DNA from: Shewanella seohaensis | GTDB taxonomy: Bacteria; Pseudomonadota; Gammaproteobacteria; Enterobacterales; Shewanellaceae | NCBI RefSeq assembly: GCF_025449215.1 | Contig: NZ_CP104900.1 | Coordinates: 1,736,001-1,800,000 of the forward strand | Reading direction: 5' to 3' | DNA: 64,000 nucleotides | Shown here: piece by piece, positions 38,601-48,195 of the stretch | How the letters are laid out: every line of letters starts with the position of its first letter | Position numbering within the stretch: the first letter of the stretch is position 1 | Translations under genes and position numbers: made by a program | Notes under the pieces: model-generated | Told to the model about the DNA's origin: nothing | Database searches by the model: none | Seen by the model: only the letters and a program-made list of their open reading frames with translations

Positions 38601-38694
38601 TGATTTAGTCGAAACGGGTAATGGTAACTACAGCAGCGCCTATGGCGGTGGTGTTGGTCGCTATGCCTACCTAGGTGCAGAGCTTAAGTTCTAA
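35671..38694 (+). CDS. Large TonB-dependent outer-membrane receptor
   Basis: About 1007 residues. The signal peptide is MKKKLLTLAIQASMFGIAPS...AWA, followed by an acidic spacer, a TonB-box-like ESIEKVTVTGSRIKRD and the plug, with LADILVDQIPALAEG and GGASAVYGSDAIAGVVNII. The long beta-barrel ends in an aromatic strand (YAYLGAELKF). This subclass (GSRI...GGASAVYGSDAIAGVVN) includes receptors for siderophores, oligosaccharides and peptides; the substrate is not readable. Four or more cysteines in the barrel loops could form disulfides. The frame is open to 35638, but ATG 35671 has AAGGTG in front and gives a proper signal peptide. It converges on the S9D peptidase gene. Confidence 0.9.
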   Translation: MKKKLLTLAIQASMFGIAPSVAWAADTIEVNAVNESANRVEVEVADKQESIEKVTVTGSRIKRDSFSLSTPLQGLDAKDIADSGIGSLADILVDQIPALAEGVSSTNSQSSVQNTGLSTIDLRNLGTDRTLTLIDGRRVVSNSYSGNYVSLSTIPAAMVDKVEIITGGASAVYGSDAIAGVVNIITQQNKTGFEINARGGETTEGGGRETTVDVGYGTDFNGDKGYIFASATYDKQHGLFATDRERALYESSFAYDEKQMCNAMNTVDGDQCMRDITRDDWRERSNDIVGGRFKSNSWWYDGTELKTDFKEERDGYNGYTTGLLKVPEDTLAAAVKMNYDLSDDVRANVQVQFSRNNAFRRTDAEGQDYNDTELYIDPVTGLPGTIAAGSISPNNPYVPAEIAATAGKSITWDRRFQEVGPVESDNERTTLRTWAGLQGNLFETWTWDASLGYGKFEQRQRRSNEISIRRLQYALDAEYAADGVTIQCASEEARAEGCVPVNIFGEGSISKEGADYIRANPYINTDITQFNALGFISGELFELPAGGVQSAFGVEYRRDTQAVDTDKAMRGDAITFNDVPPFEGDVTVWEAFGEANLPLLRDEAFANRLDLDLSLRLADYSQKNIDLMSSYRAGLLWEPIANYALRANYSRSQRAPNITELISPPRGDYDSIRDICDGVTATSTGAGHDSCRQDPGIAAAIATNGIFEDEGGSKYSPNAGNENLTEETADTYTLGFTMAPAFLEGFNLAVDYYDIKVTDAIGSLSNEDILAECYNSSNPYGADNEYCQVISRDTEGQITQVIQQEQNLNDIVTRGVDIAMAYEWQLDGYGELSLKTNWTHVLEFSTSYYGADGLVEDDYVGELASGIFEDRGAISLTWSNDDWRVRWSAKYKSAMVDSHDRVEEWNVLKAENQAKLDAGDATAVANPETPAFLFYSSYITHDLSVSYTMDVSQAELRLYGGVRNIFDNQGPWVADTGDLVETGNGNYSSAYGGGVGRYAYLGAELKF

Positions 38695-38730
38695 TATCGT
38701 TGAATTGATACTAACCACTTAAGTTTGCTC

Positions 38731-38766
38731 AACCGCATGTGGCTCCCTGCATGCGGTTTTTTTATT
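38731..38766 (+). terminator. Terminator of the TonB-dependent receptor gene
   Basis: AACCGCATG (38731-38739) and CATGCGGTT (38750-38758) form a 9-bp stem with a U-run tail TTTTTTATT, 36 bp after the stop. Confidence 0.9.
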
Positions 38767-38792
38767 GCCAATCACCGTTAGACGCGCATATC

Positions 38793-38848
38793 AATCAGTT
38801 CATCGTAATCAGTTCATCGCAATAAGTTCGACGCAATAGGTTTGGTGC
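38793..38848. repeat. 14-bp degenerate tandem repeat, four units
   Basis: Units AATCAGTTCATCGT, AATCAGTTCATCGC, AATAAGTTCGACGC and AATAGGTTTGGTGC follow each other without gap. The first two differ at one base and the last two are progressively degraded. Confidence 0.7.
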
Positions 38849-39091
38849 ACGTAGCAAGCCATAAACTGGGTAGGCAGATACTAAGCTTTTACTGGTTTTA
38901 GACTACGGTAATTAACTTAAACTCTTAATTCTGGTGTTTAGACTAATATTTTAAAACAATCACTTAACAAAGGCGTTTAACACAAGAACCTTGCTCGCGC
39001 GCTACATATAAGCTCCTCACATAGGCGAATGCTCTTCGGTGCGCCTTGAGTGAGAAAAACAGAGCATAAAGTCAATCGACTAACTGGGAAT

Positions 39092-39139
39092 AGTCAAAAG
39101 ACCTAAGAGTCAAAAGCTCTAAGAGACAAAGGCTAAAGA
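39092..39139. repeat. 16-bp degenerate tandem repeat, three units
   Basis: Units AGTCAAAAGACCTAAG, AGTCAAAAGCTCTAAG and AGACAAAGGCTAAAGA are adjacent. The first two differ at two positions; the third is weaker. Confidence 0.6.
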
Positions 39140-39233
39140 TTCAGAGGTTCGATGCATCAGTGAGGGAGATACTCTCTTGAATACTGAATAAACACAGTAT
39201 TTAGGGATAAGTGATAGCAGTAACTTGTTAAGC

Positions 39234-39260
39234 GATTGGCGGCTTGTTATGCCGCCAATC
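39234..39260 (-). terminator. Hairpin after the S9D peptidase gene
   Basis: GATTGGCGGC (39234-39243) and GCCGCCAATC (39251-39260) form a perfect 10-bp stem. On the minus strand GCTTAAC follows, a poor U tract, so it may be a weak or rho-assisted end. Confidence 0.5.
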
Positions 39261-39310
39261 CTTTGATGGGATGTACTTGTGGAATGCTAAGCGTTATTTA
39301 GCTTATTGGC

Positions 39311-41719
39311 TCACAGGTTTGTGGACGGCAGATTTGCCTTTAAGAACTGGCTTTGTTCCCAGAGCAAGTGTTCTAGGGATTCCTTAGCCGCATAACTGTG
39401 TCCTTCAAATGGCAGGATAACTAATCTTGCTTTACTGCCAAGGCCTTGAATAGCATCGAACAAACGCTCAGATTGCAGCGGGAAAGTGCCTGAGTTTTGA
39501 TCCATCTCACCGTGAACTAATAGCAAGGGTGATTTGATGTTATCAGCGTAATTAAACGGTGACATTTGCTGGTAAATATCATTGGCTTGCCAGTAGTAAC
39601 GCTCCTCATTTTGAAAACCAAAAGGAGTGAGGCTGCGATTATAGGCACCGCTTCGGGCAATGCCTGCATAAAACAAATCCGTATGGGCGAGCAAGTTTGC
39701 CACCATAAAGGCCCCGTAGGAGTGTCCACCCACCGCGATTTGTTTGCGATCGGCAATGCCTAAATCCACCAATGTATCGACAGCCGCCTGTGCGTTGGCA
39801 ACGAGTTGCTCACGAAAGCTGTCATTGGGCTCTTTACCCCCTTGAGCGATGATGGGCATAGAGACTTTATCAAACACCGCAAAGCCTTCGGCGACTAATG
39901 GGATTGGGCCCCTAGGGCTGATGCTGGGATATTGATTGGCGCTAAAGCTAATTTGGCCCGCAACATCGGGATCGTTAAATTCCCGCGGATAGGCCCACAT
40001 TAACACGGGTAGGGTGCCTTGCTCCTTGGTGTAATTGGCGGGTAAGTAGAGAGTGCCAGACAGGGGTACGCCATCGGCTCTTTTGTAGGTGATAAGCTGC
40101 TTCTGCATTCCCCGATACGCACTCAGTTCATCGGCCTGTTGGTAGAGCACACTTTCTTTGGCGCCATCGATTAAGACAAGGCTTGGGGCTTCAGTTGGGC
40201 TTTCACGGTTGATAATCAGTTGTAAGGGCTCAAGATTGAGCACATAGCGCACCGACTCTAATTGCTGGGCTGGCGATTGCCAAAGCAGTGACGACTCACC
40301 CGTCACTAATGAGGTACGCTTTAAGAAGGGCTTATCCCCCTGTGGCGATGCCCCTTGGCCGTAGTGAATAAGCCCTGTGGTTTGCGCCTGCTGCACGCGG
40401 ATCACATGCCCTTTGCCTTGGGTGTATTCTCTGGGGAATATTCCAAGTTCTTGATATTTATCGCGCAGATTACGCTCGTTCAACGTTTGTAGGCTACTTT
40501 CTCCAAGGCGGGTGTCTAGGCTACTCAGTCGCAGTAACTGTGCTTTGCTATTGCGCTGGGTCACTAGGGCGATGTTGTTCTCCGCCCAGTCGATATCGAT
40601 GATCCGCCAAGGGGTTTTGGCGATGAGTTTAGCCTTTGGGGGAAAGGGGGCATCGAGTTGCCATAGACTGTCCCGTAGCGGCGCCTCCTGCTGGCTATCG
40701 CCCTGATCTAGAGCCTCGGTAAAGGCTAAGGTTGCGCTTCGCCCTTGAACCCAATGGAACTGGCGTGGGCCAGGGAGCACTGAGTCTCTTCCTTGGGGCT
40801 TAGATTCTCCACTCTGGCTGTGGTGCAGTTGCGTAATACGTTGGCCATCAAGATTATAAATCTCTGTTAAGGTTGGAAAATCATAATACTTTACTTGGGT
40901 TGAGAAGGGCGTGGTCAGCTGATGGGTTAAAATATAGCGCCCATCGGGTGACACCGAAAAATCCTCAAAAATACCCGGTGCGGCGATAGTTGTCAGCTTG
41001 CCATCTAAATCCACTCGGGCCAATTGACTGGTCGTCAGTTGGCTAAAGCGTTGTTTGTCGGCGCTGGTTTTCAATAAGTCCTGATAGGTGCGCTGCGGGC
41101 TTTGTTTGCCTGAGGTTTCCTTGGTTTTCGGTGCGTAAACGGCCTGAGCCATGCTTGTGTTGGCATTGGAGGTTAACACAAAGCGAGCGAGTAGACTGTT
41201 ATTGTTAGCCCACTGATAATCAAGGCTAATCGTGCCATTCAATCGGTTGTCTGACAGGCGCTTGTGGCTATCTTGAGCGAGGTTGTAAACATATAAGTAA
41301 CCACCCTCTGGCGTTAGGCTCACATAGGAGAGATAGCGACTGTCGGGGGAAAATTGCAGCTCGGTGATATCGTGGCCACCGGGCAAGCTTATCAGTCGCT
41401 GCCGCTTGTCTTGAATATTAATCAGCCTGAGTTGGTGATAGCGCTGGGTGATGCGGCTCGGTAAATATTGCTCGGCGGCGATACGTAATCCTGCCAACTT
41501 TTGCTCTGGCTGGGCCAGCGTGGTAATGCTCGGCGCCGAAATCGGGCTGAGTAATGCCAGCCATTGATGATCGTTTGAGAGTCGAGTCGTGAGATTGCTA
41601 CTGTGGCTGATGGTTTGCTGTAATGCGGGAGACGGTTTCTGGTAGTCCTGCGCTAAGGTTTTTGGGGCAAACAGCGGGCACAACATCATGCCGGTGCAAA
41701 TCAAGGCAAAGCGAAGCAT
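39311..41719 (-). CDS. Exported S9 family peptidase, glutamyl-endopeptidase-like (S9D type)
   Basis: An 802-residue prolyl-oligopeptidase-fold serine hydrolase. The signal peptide (MLRFALICTGMMLCPLFAPKTLAQ, split) suggests export. A long N-terminal beta-propeller (about 40-520) is followed by an alpha/beta-hydrolase domain. Catalytic residues are recognisable: Ser in GGHSYGAFMVANLLAH (near 666), Asp in LLVHGEMDQNSGT (near 742) and His in EGHSYAAKESLEHLLWE (near 772). Segments such as IARSGAYNRSLTPFGFQNEE closely resemble the plant chloroplast glutamyl peptidase group, so cleavage after Glu is a reasonable guess. It would trim small peptides in the periplasm. It converges with the receptor gene and is divergent from the propeller regulator. 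Confidence 0.85.
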   Translation of the reverse strand: MLRFALICTGMMLCPLFAPKTLAQDYQKPSPALQQTISHSSNLTTRLSNDHQWLALLSPISAPSITTLAQPEQKLAGLRIAAEQYLPSRITQRYHQLRLINIQDKRQRLISLPGGHDITELQFSPDSRYLSYVSLTPEGGYLYVYNLAQDSHKRLSDNRLNGTISLDYQWANNNSLLARFVLTSNANTSMAQAVYAPKTKETSGKQSPQRTYQDLLKTSADKQRFSQLTTSQLARVDLDGKLTTIAAPGIFEDFSVSPDGRYILTHQLTTPFSTQVKYYDFPTLTEIYNLDGQRITQLHHSQSGESKPQGRDSVLPGPRQFHWVQGRSATLAFTEALDQGDSQQEAPLRDSLWQLDAPFPPKAKLIAKTPWRIIDIDWAENNIALVTQRNSKAQLLRLSSLDTRLGESSLQTLNERNLRDKYQELGIFPREYTQGKGHVIRVQQAQTTGLIHYGQGASPQGDKPFLKRTSLVTGESSLLWQSPAQQLESVRYVLNLEPLQLIINRESPTEAPSLVLIDGAKESVLYQQADELSAYRGMQKQLITYKRADGVPLSGTLYLPANYTKEQGTLPVLMWAYPREFNDPDVAGQISFSANQYPSISPRGPIPLVAEGFAVFDKVSMPIIAQGGKEPNDSFREQLVANAQAAVDTLVDLGIADRKQIAVGGHSYGAFMVANLLAHTDLFYAGIARSGAYNRSLTPFGFQNEERYYWQANDIYQQMSPFNYADNIKSPLLLVHGEMDQNSGTFPLQSERLFDAIQGLGSKARLVILPFEGHSYAAKESLEHLLWEQSQFLKANLPSTNL

Positions 41720-42029
41720 ATCTAGGTCCCTAAGATGTGACTCACGCCCGCACTACGCATTGGTAAACAGGTGTAAGACGTTGAGGTTTATGTTGTTATT
41801 GGTCATGCAGTTGTAATCAATCTGTTGCTTGGTCGCAATCGGCTTTGGCTCGTTTCTATATTGTTTAAATCTCTATTTTAGATTTTTTGCATGCTAATGT
41901 TTTGAATTTTAAATAGTTAGTTTAAATCATTCGTTTGCTAACCAGGCTCAGTCTTAGGTAGTATCTAGCCAAGATGTTGTACTCATTACCCTAACCATAA
42001 AAAGATGAATAACGCAGGTGTGAGAAAAA
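41720..42029. other. Divergent promoter region, S9D peptidase / propeller regulator
   Basis: 310 bp, very A/T-rich from about 41870 to 41940, between divergent genes. It is the natural site for autoregulation by the adjacent ToxR/CadC-like regulator. No defined operator can be read. Confidence 0.45.
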
Positions 42030-44179
42030 ATGAAGGATAAGAGTAAGTTGAGTTTTTGCTTAGGAAGCTGTCGCATTGACCCTTCCGATAACTCAATTTC
42101 ATTTCAAACGCAGGGGCAGGAAAGTGCTCAACAGGAATCGGCTAAGGTGTCACTTCAACCTAAGTTTATTGAAGTGCTTAGCTATCTCGCCCTGCGTCAT
42201 CCTCATGTTGTGACCCGTGACGAGCTGATCGATAAAGTCTGGGAAGGCAATGCTTACGTTGGCACTAAGGCACTCACGAATGCTATTTGGCATTTACGTC
42301 AGCAATTATCGCCCCTCGAGCTTGAAGGCGGCGTGATTGAAACCGTGCGTAAAGCCGGTTATCGCCTGTTATTACCGCCAGTGTATGACATTGCCGATGA
42401 GACAGATGACGATAAGCTTCAAACCACAGAGGCGAAGTTACAGCACACCACACGACGCCTGTATTGGATGGCGAGTTTGATGGGGGCGGTCATGCTAGTG
42501 GCCGGTCTCTTTATGGGCGTGCATCTGTATCAAGATAAACAGCGCATGACGGAAACCCAAATCACAGTGCTTACGCGGGATCCGGGTTCTGAGCGTTACC
42601 CTAGGCTGTCCCACGATAGGCGTTGGCTTGTGTATGGTGCGAGTCGCCCCGGAGTGACATCCAGTCTGTATCTTAAAGATTTTAAACGTGAAGATGTCCC
42701 CGCCCGCCAGTTAACACCTTCCACATCGGCAGAGCTTCGTGCAGTGTGGAGCTTAGATGACACTAAGTTGTTTTTTGCCTCCCGTATCCATGGCACGGGG
42801 AAATGCCATATCACTCAGTTGACTCTTGCGACCAACGAGACCCTTGCCTTAGCGCCCTGTAGTAGCGATATGGCGGCCATAGATATTTCTCCCGATGGTC
42901 AATATCTTGCTTATATCTCCTCCCACGAGGCGGATAAAGTGGGGGAATTTACCGTTTAGCTTTGGCAAATGCGGACGCTAAGGCTGAAAGATTATCCTGC
43001 GAAAGCCAGTGTAATTATGAGGATAGAGATTTAGCCTTTAGCCCTGATGGTCGCTGGCTCGCGATAGCGAGGCGCTTTAGTAATATCTCTGAGGATATTT
43101 TTATTCGCGACTTAGCCAGTGCCAATGAAACACGTTTAACCCATGGGTTAGAAGATATTCGCGGCTTGAGTTGGACGCCTGATAGCCAGTCGCTGGTTTT
43201 TGCCACCGAAGATTCTGGCAGTCGCAACGGTTTTACTATCGATATTGAAACGGCCCATATTCGCCCACTCGATGTGGAGGGCATGAGCTATCCCAGTAGC
43301 GTATCCGATGAGGGCGAGCTGGTTTATCACCAGTATCGTCGTCAATTCCAGATGGCGTATTTTTCCCTCGGTGAATCCGTGCCCGGCAGCTTGTTTCCGC
43401 TGCTGTATTCCGGCATTAGCCACCGCAATCCCGATTATTCCCCTGAGGCGAAACGGATAGTATTTGTCTCCAGCGATACGGGCTATAACGAGATTTGGAC
43501 TTCGGATGCCAAAGGGCAAAAGCTGGAGCAACACACCCAGCTTAAGTCGCGTGTCGCTTATCCGCGTTGGTCCCCCGATGGTAGCAAAATCGCTTTTATC
43601 GCCCCCGACGATCGCAACGAAGGTAATCGTATTTTTATTTTAGATTTAACCAATAAGAACATTACCGCCTTAGCCTCGAGTTATCACAATCATGGCCGCC
43701 CCAGCTGGAATTGGAAGGGGACGGCGGTGTTGGCATCAACCAGCGATGGCATCACAGAATTCCATTTGGACAATAGTGCGCCTAAGGTGATAAGTCCGCT
43801 GAGTATGGCGGTGGGCTTTGCAAAATCGGCCAACGAATTTGTATTTAGTCGCTACGGAATGAATGGACTCTGGCAGATTGACCTCACGCAGCCCGAACAG
43901 GTGCAAGAGATTATCCCGGGGAAGGTGTTTCGCGCGGGCAATAACTGGGTGCTTACTGCACACGGAGTGTATTTTAAATCGAGCAATGGTAACGAGCAGC
44001 GGCTGAATTTTTGGGATGCGAGCAATCAACAGCTGACATCACTCCTAAGGGTTCCCCGCTCTAGCCTAAGCGGCTTTGGTTCCATGACTTATATTCCGGA
44101 GTCAAACCGCTTAGTGATGACGCTCGATGGCTTTCCGCAGCGGGACATCATACTGCTTAAACACAAACTACTTAAGTAG
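42030..44179 (+). pseudogene. ToxR/CadC-like membrane regulator with TolB-type propeller, frameshifted by one base
   Basis: Residues about 40-115 form an OmpR-type winged helix (HPHVVTRDELIDKVWEG, NAIWHLRQQL, ETVRKAGYRLL). A single transmembrane helix at about 144-167 leads to a periplasmic domain of repeated SPDGxxLA/V blades typical of WD40-like/TolB propellers (PDGQYLAYIS, PDGRWLAIARR, PDGSKIAFIA). The first frame stops at 42957-42959 after KVGEFTV; the next frame carries the rest from ANADAKAERL. One extra G in the G5 run at 42941-42945 gives KVGGIYRLALANADAK and a 716-residue protein. It is divergent from an exported propeller peptidase, its likely target or partner. Sequencing error is the likely cause of the break. 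Confidence 0.82.
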
Positions 44180-44188
44180 GTTTGAGTT

Positions 44189-45298
44189 TTACTTAGCGCT
44201 AAAGCGTCCGCCTAATACGGCTTCGCGCGAAGCGCCTGTCACTGCAGGTAGGTTAGCGGGCAAACCTAAATTGTGACGCATTGCGAGCCACGCAAAGGCG
44301 ATGCCTTCGGCCCATTTAGGGTCGACACCGAGTGCTGAGGTGGTATCGATGTGATAATCCGGCAGTAGCGCTGCTAAGCGCTGCATTAACTCGGTATTAA
44401 AGGCGCCGCCACCGCAGACAAATAACTCTCCCACTGGGGCGAGTTTAAGGATATCGCGGGCGATACTGTGGCAGGTTAAATCGAGTAATGTCGATTGGAT
44501 ATCTTCTTCATCCAATTGATTAAACTCTGATAATTGCTGTTCTAACCAAGCTTGATTAAACAATTCACGCCCGGTGCTCTTGGGATAGGCGAGGGAGAAA
44601 TAAGGATGCGACAGCAATTGTGTCAATAGCTGCTGGTCGGTGTTGCCCGAAGCAGCCCATTCACCGTCTTTGTCATAGGGCTCATTTTTCACTTGCTGGA
44701 TCCAAGCATCAATCAGCGTATTGCCTGGCCCAGTATCGAAGCCTAGTACCTCTTCACGATTCCCGGTCAGATAGGTGATATTGGCAATGCCGCCAATATT
44801 GAGGATCACGCGCTTTTTACCCACTTGGGCAAAGGTTTGCTGGTGGAAGGCGGGCACTAGCGGCGCGCCTTGGCCACCTAAGGCAATATCTTTACGACGA
44901 AAATCGGCAATCACATCGATGCCAGTCTCGGTTGCTATGGTGTTCGGATCGCCAATTTGCAGGGTAAAACCCACCTCTAGATTTGGCATGTGGCGCACGG
45001 TTTGGCCATGGCTACCAATGGCAATGATATCTTCCTTGGCTATCTGGGCTTTGGTAAGCAAGTTATTGACGGCGAGGGCAAATAATTTACCCACACTGCG
45101 GTCAAGGCGACCAAGGCGGTTGATTTCATCATTGCCGGGCAGGCATAAACGCTGCAATCCCTTAAGCAAATGGCTTGGAATCGCCTCGGTATGCGTTGCG
45201 ATAAGTTGCGGCTGCTCGCCCGCAAAGTCGACTAACACCGCATCGACGCCATCCATGCTGGTGCCAGACATCAGTCCAATATAATAAGCCTTGTTCAT
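44189..45298 (-). CDS. anmK: Anhydro-N-acetylmuramic acid kinase
   Basis: A 369-residue ASKHA-fold kinase of normal AnmK length. [20 protein letters not shown] begins the first phosphate loop, with [37 protein letters not shown] and [15 protein letters not shown] following. It opens and phosphorylates 1,6-anhydroMurNAc during recycling of peptidoglycan. It lies 20 bp downstream of an M23 peptidoglycan endopeptidase gene, which fits cell-wall turnover. Its 3' end is only 9 bp from the convergent propeller-regulator gene, with no hairpin between them. Confidence 0.96.
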   Translation of the reverse strand: MNKAYYIGLMSGTSMDGVDAVLVDFAGEQPQLIATHTEAIPSHLLKGLQRLCLPGNDEINRLGRLDRSVGKLFALAVNNLLTKAQIAKEDIIAIGSHGQTVRHMPNLEVGFTLQIGDPNTIATETGIDVIADFRRKDIALGGQGAPLVPAFHQQTFAQVGKKRVILNIGGIANITYLTGNREEVLGFDTGPGNTLIDAWIQQVKNEPYDKDGEWAASGNTDQQLLTQLLSHPYFSLAYPKSTGRELFNQAWLEQQLSEFNQLDEEDIQSTLLDLTCHSIARDILKLAPVGELFVCGGGAFNTELMQRLAALLPDYHIDTTSALGVDPKWAEGIAFAWLAMRHNLGLPANLPAVTGASREAVLGGRFSAK

Positions 45299-45318
45299 GT
45301 GAGGGGATCCGTCCGTCG

Positions 45319-46719
45319 TTATTGCATCGCCAATTGGGTTTGCTTGTTCTGTGAAATGCTGGCCATCAACTGTTTGCTGAGCGCATCGAATTGTGGCTTT
45401 TCTTTACGGGCAATCGATTCGGCCTTAGGTAAATCAACCGTTCTTGGGTTACGGTGCACGCCATTAACGATAAATTCATAGTGTAGGTGAGCGCCAGTGA
45501 CGCGTCCTGTCTTACCTAAGGTGCCGATAATTTGCCCCTGCTTAACGCTGGCCCCTTTACTGACGTTGCGTTTGGTCAAATGCAAATACTTAGTCGTGTA
45601 GGTATCGTTGTGCTTAATGAACACATAGTTACCGTTAAATTGATTGTAGCCGGATTCGATAACTCGGCCATTACCCGCCGCCTTAATGGGGGTTCCAATG
45701 GCGGCAACATAGTCAACGCCGCGGTGAGCCTTAACTTGCCCCGTCACAGGGTGTAGACGTTTCGGGTTGAAGTTAGAGCTGACATATTTAAAGTCGACCG
45801 GTGAGCGCAGGAAGGCCTTACGCATGCTAGTGCCGTTTTCGGAGTAGTAGTTGCCGTCGGTATAACGAACCGCGGTGTAGCGCTCATCCTGGTTGATAAA
45901 CTCGGCGGCGAGGATATTGCCATTACGTAAAAACTCGCCTTCTGCATATTCCTGCTCGTAGATAATGGCGAAGCTGTCGCCCTCACGCAGATCCAAGGCA
46001 AAGTCGATATCCCAGCCAAACACGGTCGAGAGCTGCATAATTTGGTTCGCGTTTAAACCCGCATCGACGGCGGCATTCCAGAAGTTACTCTTGATTTTCG
46101 CACTGGTGAATTGGGTGCGTATTTCAATGTCCTTTTCGGAGATTTTCTCGGAATACTTATCTTGATCCTTAGTGATCACTAAAGTCGATACCGCATCGAC
46201 ACGATAGCGGACTTCGGTTAAATCGCCCTTAGCATCCTTTGAAATCACGATTTCTTCGCCTGGGATGATTTTTAACAGATTCTGTTTGGCGAGTGGCAAC
46301 AGGGTAATTTCATACACATCTTTGCTGGTGAGTCCAGCGCGCTCAAATACTGCGGCTAAGGTATCGCCATTTTTCACATTAAAATGTTCAACGTCCCTAT
46401 GGTGGGCGCTCTCTAAGGTTTCGCTGGCGGGTACATTGCCTGCGGCTAAGGCGTCGGCCGAAGATAACGGCGTGGCGTTGGTAGATGCATCTTGCGATTG
46501 GCCCTCAACACCTTCTGGACGCTCTGGTGAGCGAAAGGCTAAGGGAACATCGTAACGGGTATTGACTTGAGCTTGGTCTGCGACACCTTGAGTTTGTCTT
46601 GAAGCTTGCGCTTCTTCAGAGGGAAAGAGCAGGGTTATCGTAGTGATAACAGAAAGAATGCTGAGGAGAATTTGATGCTTTTTAGGCAGCAATTTAAATA
46701 ACGTTATAACCTTTCCCAT
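45319..46719 (-). CDS. M23 peptidoglycan DD-endopeptidase (MepM-like)
   Basis: About 466 residues. A short cytoplasmic N-terminus is followed by a hydrophobic anchor ([17 protein letters not shown]), a linker, an OapA/LysM-like region ([20 protein letters not shown]) and a C-terminal M23 domain. The zinc ligands are visible in [14 protein letters not shown] (H, D) and HLHYEF (HxH). It cuts stem-peptide crosslinks so that new murein can be inserted. The frame reaches 46794; the ATG at 46719 ([14 protein letters not shown]) is the natural start for a short N-terminus, though its ribosome site is weak. Divergent from tyrS and upstream of anmK. Confidence 0.88.
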   Translation of the reverse strand: MGKVITLFKLLPKKHQILLSILSVITTITLLFPSEEAQASRQTQGVADQAQVNTRYDVPLAFRSPERPEGVEGQSQDASTNATPLSSADALAAGNVPASETLESAHHRDVEHFNVKNGDTLAAVFERAGLTSKDVYEITLLPLAKQNLLKIIPGEEIVISKDAKGDLTEVRYRVDAVSTLVITKDQDKYSEKISEKDIEIRTQFTSAKIKSNFWNAAVDAGLNANQIMQLSTVFGWDIDFALDLREGDSFAIIYEQEYAEGEFLRNGNILAAEFINQDERYTAVRYTDGNYYSENGTSMRKAFLRSPVDFKYVSSNFNPKRLHPVTGQVKAHRGVDYVAAIGTPIKAAGNGRVIESGYNQFNGNYVFIKHNDTYTTKYLHLTKRNVSKGASVKQGQIIGTLGKTGRVTGAHLHYEFIVNGVHRNPRTVDLPKAESIARKEKPQFDALSKQLMASISQNKQTQLAMQ

Positions 46720-46846
46720 GTGACGCCGATACCGATTACCTAAGGCTTGAATAATCCCGTTAGTGTACACACTTTCAATTGTGGTGGCTAACAAGTAACA
46801 TAAGTCTCCTCATTTTATGATCATGGCCTTAGGAGTCCCCGCCGAG

Positions 46847-48043
46847 ATGGCTGATTTAGACCAAGCATTAGCAGAAATTAAACGTGGTACCGACGAGATC
46901 TTGCTCGAATCGGATCTGCTGGAAAAACTCAAAGAGGGACGTCCTCTGCGCATCAAGTTGGGGGCAGACCCTACCGCACCGGATATCCATCTTGGACACA
47001 CAGTAATTTTAAATAAATTAAGATTATTCCAAGAGTTAGGTCATGAAGTCATTTTCTTAATTGGTGACTTTACCGGCATGGTAGGTGACCCGAGTGGTAA
47101 AAACAGCACGCGTCCACCGCTGACCCGCGAGCAGGTATTGGCGAATGCCGAAACCTATAAGGAGCAGGTCTATAAGATTTTGGACCCAGCCAAGACGCGT
47201 ATCGAATTCAACTCAAGCTGGCTAGAGCCATTGGGCGCTGCGGGCATGATACGTCTGGCGTCACAACAAACTGTGGCACGTATGATGGAGCGCGACGACT
47301 TTAAGAAGCGTTACGCCTCGGGACAGTCGATTGCTATCCACGAATTTATGTACCCACTCTTACAGGGCTATGACTCAGTAGCCCTGAAGGCCGACGTTGA
47401 ATTAGGCGGAACCGACCAAAAGTTCAACCTGTTGATGGGCCGTGAGTTACAGAAAGCCGAAGGCCAAAAACCACAAGCCGTGATCATGATGCCACTGCTT
47501 GAAGGTTTAGACGGCGTGAAGAAAATGTCTAAATCGGCGCACAACTACATTGGTGTGAGTGAGCCCGCCAATGAAATGTTTGGCAAGATCATGTCGATTT
47601 CTGACGAATTAATGTGGCGTTACTTTGAGCTGCTGTCATTCCGTCCTTTGGCCGAGATTGAACAGTTCAAACAAGATATCGCCAACGGTGCTAACCCGCG
47701 TGATACCAAGATTGCGCTCGCGAAGGAAATCATCGCGCGCTTCCACGACCAAGCGGCGGCCGAGAGTGCCCATCAAGCCTTTATCGACCGTTTCCAAAAG
47801 GGCGCTATCCCAGATGATATCCCTGAGGTTGAATTAGCGGCGGGTGAAGGCTTAGCGATTGCTAACTTACTTAAAGATGCCGACTTAGTGGGTTCGACTT
47901 CCGATGCGATGCGTATGATCAAGCAAGGCGCGGTGAAGATGGACGGTGAGAAGGTTGACGATAGCCGTATGACCTTAAGCGCTGGCACGGTTGCCGTATT
48001 CCAAGTCGGTAAGCGTAAGTTCGCGAAAGTGACTCTGGTTTAA
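46847..48043 (+). CDS. tyrS: Tyrosyl-tRNA synthetase
   Basis: A 398-residue class I synthetase of the long-lineage bacterial type. The HIGH box is HLGHTVIL, the KMSKS box is KKMSKSAHN, and a C-terminal S4 RNA-binding domain ends the protein ([20 protein letters not shown]). It charges tRNA-Tyr. The frame opens at 46817 ([11 protein letters not shown]), but the ATG at 46847 ([14 protein letters not shown]) follows AGGAGTCCCCGCCGAG and matches the family start. Divergent from the M23 gene. Confidence 0.95.
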   Translation: MADLDQALAEIKRGTDEILLESDLLEKLKEGRPLRIKLGADPTAPDIHLGHTVILNKLRLFQELGHEVIFLIGDFTGMVGDPSGKNSTRPPLTREQVLANAETYKEQVYKILDPAKTRIEFNSSWLEPLGAAGMIRLASQQTVARMMERDDFKKRYASGQSIAIHEFMYPLLQGYDSVALKADVELGGTDQKFNLLMGRELQKAEGQKPQAVIMMPLLEGLDGVKKMSKSAHNYIGVSEPANEMFGKIMSISDELMWRYFELLSFRPLAEIEQFKQDIANGANPRDTKIALAKEIIARFHDQAAAESAHQAFIDRFQKGAIPDDIPEVELAAGEGLAIANLLKDADLVGSTSDAMRMIKQGAVKMDGEKVDDSRMTLSAGTVAVFQVGKRKFAKVTLV

Positions 48044-48115
48044 GTCGAATCGGATGTCACCATGTGACGACAGCCAGTGAGTGCTTAGAAGGTTAATAAG
48101 TACTTACCAAGCAGT

Positions 48116-48143
48116 AAAAAGAGCGCCTAAGGGCGCTCTTTTT
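48116..48143 (+). terminator. Terminator after tyrS
   Basis: AAAAAGAGCGCC and GGCGCTCTTTTT pair around TAAG, about 75 bp past the tyrS stop; also usable by the convergent gene at 48196. Confidence 0.9.
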
Positions 48144-48195
48144 ATAACTGCATTTTATCTCGATAGCTTAAGAGACTGTGCATATGAGACAGTGC

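Larger units (their letters stand above)
38695..39310. other. Intergenic region between receptor and peptidase genes, with two short tandem repeats
   Basis: About 616 bp between convergent genes. It holds the receptor terminator, two degenerate short tandem repeats (38793-38848 and 39092-39139, listed separately), and a hairpin at 39234-39260 that may end the peptidase transcript. No plausible gene was seen. Confidence 0.6.
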
